Below, in pieces: positions 59,482 through 64,000 of a stretch of 64,000 bases of DNA. The DNA lies in the NCBI GenBank assembly GCA_963752045.1, contig CAVVWN010000004.1, positions 186,001 through 250,000 of the forward strand, written 5' to 3'. Origin of the DNA: DATKDF01 sp963752045 (GTDB lineage Bacteria; Acidobacteriota; Vicinamibacteria; Vicinamibacterales; SCN-69-37). Positions within the stretch are counted from its first letter, which is position 1, and the number at the start of each line of letters is the position of its first letter. The notes beneath the pieces were generated by a model. That model was not told where the DNA came from. It was given only the letters and a program-made list of their open reading frames with translations, and made no database searches. Made by a program: the position numbers and the translations under genes.

Positions 59482-60671
59482 TGGCCCCGATGTCGTCGGT
59501 CGTCATCCACTACGGCGAGCTTGCGCTGAAGGGCCGCAACCGCCCGTGGTTCATCAACACGCTGGTGCGCACGATCCGCGCGGCGCTCTCGGATCTCGAC
59601 GTCTCGGACACGCGCGCGCTCGTGGGCCGGATCGTGGTGCGGCTGGGCCCGAAGGCCGACTGGAACGAGGTCCGCGCGCGCCTTGCCCGCATTCCCGGCA
59701 TCGGCAATTTCTCGCGCGCCACCCACGTCGAGCCGGATCTGGCGGCAATGACCGACGCCATCGTCGACGCGGTGGCCGGACGCACCGCCGCGAGCTTTCG
59801 CATCGCCGCGCGACGCGCCGACAAGCGCTTTCCCGTCGCCTCGCCCGACATCGAGCGCGCGATCGGCCGGCGCGTGCAGGAAGCCACCGGCTGGCCGGTG
59901 GATCTCTCGCATCCGGACCTCACGATTCGCATCGAGGTGCTCTCGTCCGACGCCTATTTCTTTTTCGACAAGCACCAGGGCGCCGGCGGCCTCCCGGTCG
60001 GCACGAGCGGCAAGGTGATGTGCCTGCTGTCGGGCGGCATCGACTCGCCGGTGGCGGCCTGGCGGATCATGAGGCGCGGCTGCCGCGCGTACTTCGTGCA
60101 CTTCCACAGCTATCCCATCCTCTCGAACACGTCGCAGGAGAAGGCGCGTTCGCTCGTCGAGATCCTCACGCGCCATCAGCTGCGGTCGCGCCTGTTCCTC
60201 GTGCCGTTTGGCAGCGTGCAGCAGAAGATCGTGGTCACCGTGCCGCCGCCGCTCCGGGTGGTGACCTACCGGCGCCTGATGGTGCGCATCGCCGAGCGGC
60301 TCGCGCACAAGGTGGATGCGCACGTGCTCGTCACCGGCGATGCGGTCGGCCAGGTCGCCTCGCAGACGATCGACAACCTCACGGTGATTGAAAGCGCGGC
60401 GTCGATTCCCATCCTCCGCCCGCTCGTCGGGTTCGACAAGGAGGAGATCACGGCCGAGGCTCAGCGTATCGGGACCTACGAAGTGTCGATCATTCCGGAC
60501 GAGGACTGCTGCACGCTGTTTACGCCCAGATTCCCGACCACGCGCGCCTCCCGGGCCGAGGCCGAGGCCGCCGAGGCCGAGCTCGACGTGGAGGCCCTGG
60601 TCGGCCAGGCCGTCGAAAACGCCGAGATGGAAGACTTCCGATTCCCGATGCTAAGATCGGCGGTCCGATAA
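59481..60671 (+). CDS. thiI: tRNA 4-thiouridine synthetase
   Basis: 396 residues. N-terminal THUMP region (YGELALKGRNRPWFINTLV, IPGIGNFSRATHVEPD), PP-loop LLSGGIDSPVAAWR and the C-terminal DEDCCTLFTPRFPTT with paired cysteines. There is no rhodanese domain, as in many non-enteric ThiI proteins. Makes s4U in tRNA and may supply sulfur for thiamine. Translationally coupled to hpnE. Confidence 0.93.
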   Translation: MAPMSSVVIHYGELALKGRNRPWFINTLVRTIRAALSDLDVSDTRALVGRIVVRLGPKADWNEVRARLARIPGIGNFSRATHVEPDLAAMTDAIVDAVAGRTAASFRIAARRADKRFPVASPDIERAIGRRVQEATGWPVDLSHPDLTIRIEVLSSDAYFFFDKHQGAGGLPVGTSGKVMCLLSGGIDSPVAAWRIMRRGCRAYFVHFHSYPILSNTSQEKARSLVEILTRHQLRSRLFLVPFGSVQQKIVVTVPPPLRVVTYRRLMVRIAERLAHKVDAHVLVTGDAVGQVASQTIDNLTVIESAASIPILRPLVGFDKEEITAEAQRIGTYEVSIIPDEDCCTLFTPRFPTTRASRAEAEAAEAELDVEALVGQAVENAEMEDFRFPMLRSAVR

Positions 60672-60688
60672 CGGCGAGGAGAAGCACA

Positions 60689-61669
60689 GTGACACTCACA
60701 CCAGGGAAGCTCGCAGGCATGAAAGCGGTGGCAGACGATCGCGGCGTGATCGCCGCGGCCGCAATGGATCAGCGCGGATCGCTCAAGAAGTCGCTCGGCA
60801 AGGAGAAAGGCGCCGACATCAGCGACGCGATGATGGAGGAATTCAAGTCGCTCGTCACCGAGGTGCTGACACCTCACGCGAGCGCCATCCTGCTCGACCC
60901 CGAGTGGGGCCTGCCGGCGTCGAGAAAGCGGTCGAAGAACGCCGGCCTGCTTCTCGCCTACGAGAAGACCGGCTACGACAAGACCGGCCCCGGCCGCCTG
61001 CCCGACCTTCTTGGCGACTGGTCGGTGCGCCGCCTCAAGGAAGCGGGCGCCGACTGCATCAAGATCCTCCTGTACTACACGCCGTTCGACCCGAAGACCG
61101 TGAACGAGCAGAAGCACGCGTGGGTGGAACGCATCGGCGACGAGTGCCGGGCGAACGACATCCCGTTCTTTCTCGAGTTCGTCGGGTACGAGGAAGGCGC
61201 CGACGAGAAGGGCCTCGAGTACGCGAAGAAGAAGCCCGAGATCGTCACGGCGAGCATGGCCGAGTTCACGAAGGACCGTTACGGCGTCGACGTCATGAAG
61301 GTGGAGATTCCAATCAACATGAAGTTCGTCGAGGGCGCCAAGGCCTATACCGGCGACAAGGCCTACACGCGTGACGAGGCCCGGCAGCACTTCCTCTCGG
61401 CGGCCAAGGTGGCGACGAGGCCCTTCATTTATCTTTCGGCCGGCGTGAGCAACGCCGAGTTCACCGAGTCGCTGGCGCTTGCGGCCGAATCAGGCGTGAA
61501 GTTCGCCGGCGTGCTCTGCGGCCGCGCCACATGGAAGGACGGCATCCCGGTGTACGCGAAGGAAGGCGCCGACGCGTTCCGCGCGTGGCTCGGCACCAAG
61601 GGCGTCGAGAACATCAACAACGTCAACGCCGCCCTCAAGGCCGCCACGCCGTGGACAGAGTTCGTCTGA
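60689..61669 (+). CDS. Tagatose-1,6-bisphosphate aldolase-like (LacD family)
   Basis: 326 residues from GTG 60689 with GAGGAGAAG upstream. AAAAMDQRGSLKKSL and AILLDPEWGLPA are LacD-like; the lysine in VDVMKVEIPIN is the predicted Schiff base. Class I aldolases of this family split tagatose 1,6-bisphosphate to triose phosphates; related members act on sulfo-sugar phosphates, so the substrate is uncertain. Confidence 0.85.
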   Translation: MTLTPGKLAGMKAVADDRGVIAAAAMDQRGSLKKSLGKEKGADISDAMMEEFKSLVTEVLTPHASAILLDPEWGLPASRKRSKNAGLLLAYEKTGYDKTGPGRLPDLLGDWSVRRLKEAGADCIKILLYYTPFDPKTVNEQKHAWVERIGDECRANDIPFFLEFVGYEEGADEKGLEYAKKKPEIVTASMAEFTKDRYGVDVMKVEIPINMKFVEGAKAYTGDKAYTRDEARQHFLSAAKVATRPFIYLSAGVSNAEFTESLALAAESGVKFAGVLCGRATWKDGIPVYAKEGADAFRAWLGTKGVENINNVNAALKAATPWTEFV

Positions 61670-61675
61670 ACACCT

Positions 61676-61828
61676 GAATCTGGGATCTGGGATCTGGGAT
61701 CTGGGATCTCAGAGCATCTGGGGATCTGAGATCTCACGGCATCGGCGGATCTGGGATCCAGGGCATCGGCGGATCTGGGATCCCAGATTCCAGATGCTCT
61801 GAGATCCCAGATCCCAGATCCCAGATTC
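61676..61828. repeat. 7-bp TGGGATC foldback between convergent genes
   Basis: Left arm: GAATC, four TGGGATC units, then TCAGAGCATCTGG. Right arm: CCAGATGCTCTGA, three GATCCCA units and GATTC. The arms complement each other over about 38 bp. A likely bidirectional terminator between the aldolase and the lipoprotein gene; the middle has three further GGATCTGGGATC words. Confidence 0.9.
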
Positions 61829-61843
61829 GCTGTCGAGCCGTCG

Positions 61844-62302
61844 TTACTTCTTCTTCAGTATCTCCGTCCCGCTGACCGGTCCGAGGCACGTGGTGCCCGC
61901 GTAGGGGATGGAGATCGTGTCGCCGGCGAGCGCGGCTGTGCCGGCGAGCTTCACTTCGCAGTTCGGGAATCCGGGCGCGCTCATCGTGGCCGCGGCGTTC
62001 CACGTGAGCGTGTTGCCCGACAACGTGCCCGATGCGGTGCCCGTGATCGTGAGGTCGTTGAAGCAGGTGGCGCCGAAGTTGCCCGTGGCGCTGTTGCCTG
62101 TCTGCTCGGTCACGCTCCAGGTGAAGTTCGTGCACGACGACGTGATCGAACCGGCCGTCGAGCTCGACGTCGTCCACGTGCCGCCGAGCAGCGTCACCGA
62201 CACTTCGGACGGGCTGGCGACGCTCGTCTTGTTGAAGAACTCGAAGCAGCCGCTGCTGAGAAACGCCACAGCGGCGATGACAGGAATCAGGTGACGCGTC
62301 AT
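61844..62302 (-). CDS. Small secreted lipoprotein, unknown function
   Basis: 152 residues: signal LIPVIAAVAFLSSGC with lipobox cysteine, then a Ser/Thr/Gly-rich beta-type domain (LLGGTWTTSSSTAGSITSSC, LTITGTASGTLSGNTLTW) with four further cysteines. No family recognised. GAGAGG precedes ATG 62302. Divergent from def. Confidence 0.75.
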   Translation of the reverse strand: MTRHLIPVIAAVAFLSSGCFEFFNKTSVASPSEVSVTLLGGTWTTSSSTAGSITSSCTNFTWSVTEQTGNSATGNFGATCFNDLTITGTASGTLSGNTLTWNAAATMSAPGFPNCEVKLAGTAALAGDTISIPYAGTTCLGPVSGTEILKKK

Positions 62303-62368
62303 GGTCCTCTCCCCGGGGGCTCGTCAGGTCTTATCGGCAGATGTGGAGAGGCCCGCCAGCGGTCCCCA

Positions 62369-62374
62369 TATAAT
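62369..62374 (+). promoter_or_regulatory. -10-like TATAAT, 7 nt before the deformylase ATG
   Basis: Perfect TATAAT then CTCCCGC then ATG 62382; no ribosome site. Consistent with leaderless transcription. Confidence 0.6.
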
Positions 62375-62381
62375 CTCCCGC

Positions 62382-62933
62382 ATGGCGATCCTCAAAGTGG
62401 CCCGCATGGGCCACCCGGTTTTGCGTGCAAAAGCCCTGCCCGTCGAGCCAAAGCACATCGGGTCGCCGGCCCTCCAGCAGCTCATCGACGACATGTTTGA
62501 AACCATGCAGGAATACGAGGGAATTGGCCTCGCCGCGCCCCAGATCCACCAGGGGCTGCGTCTGTTCGTGGCGGGCCTCCGAAACGCCGCCCTCGGCGAC
62601 GAAATCGGGGCCGACGACGAGATGCCATTTTTGGCCCTCGTCAACCCCGAATTGACATTGGTCGGCGAGCCGGACCACAAGGGCTGGGAAGGCTGCCTGA
62701 GCATCCCCGACATCCGCGGCCTCGTGCCCCGCGCGCCCGCGGTGAAGGTCCGGGCGTTCGACCGCAAGGGCCGCCGCGTCGAGTTCACCGCCCACGGCCT
62801 TTCGGCACGCGTCATCCAGCACGAGACCGACCACCTCGACGGCGTGCTGTTCTTCGACCGCATGCAGTCGCTCGACACGCTGACCTACATGGACGAATAC
62901 CGCAGGCACTGGGCGAAAGACGATGACGATTAG
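62382..62933 (+). CDS. def: Peptide deformylase
   Basis: 183 residues; removes the N-formyl group from nascent proteins. All three metal-site motifs are present: GIGLAAPQI, EGCLSIPD (metal cysteine) and QHETDHLDG (two metal histidines and catalytic Glu). The last 22 codons plus the following hairpin are duplicated directly downstream. Confidence 0.95.
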   Translation: MAILKVARMGHPVLRAKALPVEPKHIGSPALQQLIDDMFETMQEYEGIGLAAPQIHQGLRLFVAGLRNAALGDEIGADDEMPFLALVNPELTLVGEPDHKGWEGCLSIPDIRGLVPRAPAVKVRAFDRKGRRVEFTAHGLSARVIQHETDHLDGVLFFDRMQSLDTLTYMDEYRRHWAKDDDD

Positions 62934-63538
62934 TTCGGGATGCCGGGGAGGCAACGCTGCCGGACCTCCGCGGAGCTGCCGCGTGAAACCGCTCGCGCCG
63001 TCCGCGCGCGGTTCGATCTGCGCGAATCGCGTTGCTCCGAAGGCCGCTGGCTCGCACTCACGGAGCAACGCTCGAACCGCCGCGCTCCCTCCGCGGCGGT
63101 TTCGGACTGCCGCATCACGCGGCACTCCGAGTCGGCCCGGCAGCGTCACCTCCCCGGCATCCCGAACGCCGATCTCGCGTCTGCCGCGCGGCCAGAGACT
63201 CCAGTCGCTCGACACGTTGACTTACATGGACGACCACCGCAGGCACTGGGCGAAAGACGATGACGATTAGTTCGGGATGCCGGGGAGGCGACGCTGCCGG
63301 ACCTCCGCGGAGCTGCCGCGTGAAACCGCTCGCGCCGTCCGCGCGCGGTTCGATCTGCGCGAATCGCGTTGCTCCGAAGGCCGCTGGCTCGCACTCACGG
63401 AGCAACGCTCGAACCGCCGCGCTCCCTCCGCGGCGGTTTCGGACTGTCGCATCACGCGGCACTCCGAGTCGGCCCGGCAGCGTCACCTCCCCGGCATCCC
63501 GAACGCCAATCTCGCATCTGCCGCGCGGCCAGAGACTC
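62865..63538. repeat. 337-bp tandem duplication with deformylase end and long hairpin
   Basis: Units 62865-63201 and 63202-63538 are nearly identical. Each has the last 22 codons of def (SLDTLTYMD...HWAKDDDD) and a long hairpin with arms TTCGGGATGCCGGGGAGG and complement, core stem GTTGCTCCG/CGGAGCAAC around the loop complement of CGTGAGTGCGAGCCAGCG. The second def end is an orphan gene fragment. Confidence 0.92.
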
Positions 63539-63539
63539 C

Positions 63540-63755
63540 ATGCCCTCAGTGGTCGTCTCCCCTCGAAAGACTCCATGCTCTCCATGTCCTCCACGGTCTT
63601 CCCCCGCAAGGGTCTCCAAGCTCTCCATGCCCTCCACGGTCTTCCCCCCGCAAGGCCCTCCACGCCCTCCATGCTCTCCACGGTCTATCCCCCGCAAGGG
63701 CCTCCACGCCCTCCACGTCCTCCACGGTCGAATACCTCCATGCTCTTCACGGTGA
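63540..63755. repeat. CTCCACG/CCCCCGCAAGGG repeat block
   Basis: About three degenerate units of 55-60 bp built from 9-bp CTCCACGNC/CTCCATGCT words and a CTTCCCCCGCAAGGGTCT spacer. Similar CTCCACG words occur in the composite repeats at 26.7 and 39.06 kb. No gene seen. Confidence 0.8.
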
Positions 63756-63767
63756 CAACGGTGCCAG

Positions 63768-64000
63768 ATGTTCACTCCAGGTGAGATAGCTACGCTGTCT
63801 CCATATTTCACGAACACCGACACGCGCGTGTTCGCGCTCGTGAACCTGCCCGAGACGGTCAAGGGCGCGCTCTTCGCGCGCTACTCACGGTCTCCAAAGT
63901 CGCTCCGGCGCCTGTTTCTCGACGAGTTCGCCGGGAAAGTGAGCGAGGCGGGCGCGACGGGCCCTGGCGCCAGCTCCAAGGTCGGTGTCGAACGCGCCGA
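63768..64000 (+). CDS. ThyX-like (FAD-dependent thymidylate synthase family) protein, N-terminal part
   Basis: 77 residues before the window ends. FTNTDTRVFALVNLPETV and GALFARYSRSPKSLRRLFLD resemble the start of long ThyX-like proteins, and the arginine/serine-rich RYSRSPKSLRR recalls the ThyX substrate motif. Assignment is tentative because the core lies outside the window. No clear ribosome site; a CTCCACG repeat block precedes it. Confidence 0.55.
   Translation, partial: MFTPGEIATLSPYFTNTDTRVFALVNLPETVKGALFARYSRSPKSLRRLFLDEFAGKVSEAGATGPGASSKVGVERA

Noticed and set aside
63540..63755. A CRISPR-like array
   Set aside because: Only about three degenerate units, no unique spacers, low-complexity words throughout.

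Overview
The window is a GC-rich (roughly two-thirds G+C) bacterial chromosome segment with dense genes on both strands. It looks like an Acidobacteriota genome, most probably the Vicinamibacteria. The evidence is a PadR regulator overlapping a very large ADOP-type ABC permease, secreted TolB-propeller/amidohydrolase and DPP-IV peptidase genes, and hopanoid-squalene genes in one block. The taxon is inferred from gene content; no rRNA or tRNA gene was seen. Twelve probable single-base frameshifts in ten otherwise intact genes suggest a long-read or metagenome assembly with residual indels.

Layout. 1-5.5 kb: arabinose use (GH51 arabinofuranosidase end; convergent operon HAD phosphatase-araB-araD-fucose-isomerase-fold isomerase). 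5.5-12.4 kb: secreted amidohydrolase, DPP-IV peptidase and an HExxH protein. 12.4-26.5 kb: SnoaL-like lipoprotein, FAD oxidase, Tat-type multicopper oxidase, four-helix-bundle protein, K+ channel with RCK domains, GOLPH3-like protein, SUI1/YciH, amino-acid permease, ketopantoate reductase, alpha/beta hydrolase, TauE plus DUF1634. 26.8-31.2 kb: a molybdopterin oxidoreductase and a fused FeS/NrfD membrane subunit. 31.2-37.0 kb: an adenine-methylase/SNF2-helicase pair that may be a defence module. 37.1-42.7 kb: deoA, Smr, queF, PadR and ADOP permease. 42.7-46.8 kb: HU, E3 and E2 of a 2-oxoacid dehydrogenase, and lipB, which makes the lipoyl cofactor for E2. 46.9-55.6 kb: malate-dehydrogenase-like protein, SDR, threonine dehydratase, receiver-like protein, MBL hydrolase, FHA protein, alpha/beta hydrolase, YgfZ, NUDIX and MutY. 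55.7-60.7 kb: cobalamin adenosyltransferase, hpnCDE (squalene for hopanoids) and thiI. 60.7-64 kb: LacD-type aldolase, lipoprotein, peptide deformylase and the start of a ThyX-like gene.

The most unusual content lies between genes. There are (i) tandem 9-bp arrays reducible to one consensus, GGTNCGNNG, that abut stop codons in the sense orientation, often occur as inverted pairs, and even form the linkers of the E2 gene; (ii) three about 123-bp hairpins with identical outer arms and compensatory inner changes; (iii) a long hairpin family with a conserved 18-nt loop and covarying stem, one copy of which has duplicated in tandem with the end of the deformylase gene; (iv) a composite palindromic repeat at 26.6 and 38.9 kb; (v) many short GGAGGGGCGGGCTTCAGCC-type palindromes, two of them translated inside genes; and (vi) 7-bp arrays forming foldbacks. 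No transposase or integrase is present. A second recurrent signal is a TANNAT hexamer 6-8 nt ahead of start codons that lack a Shine-Dalgarno site, suggesting leaderless transcription of many genes.
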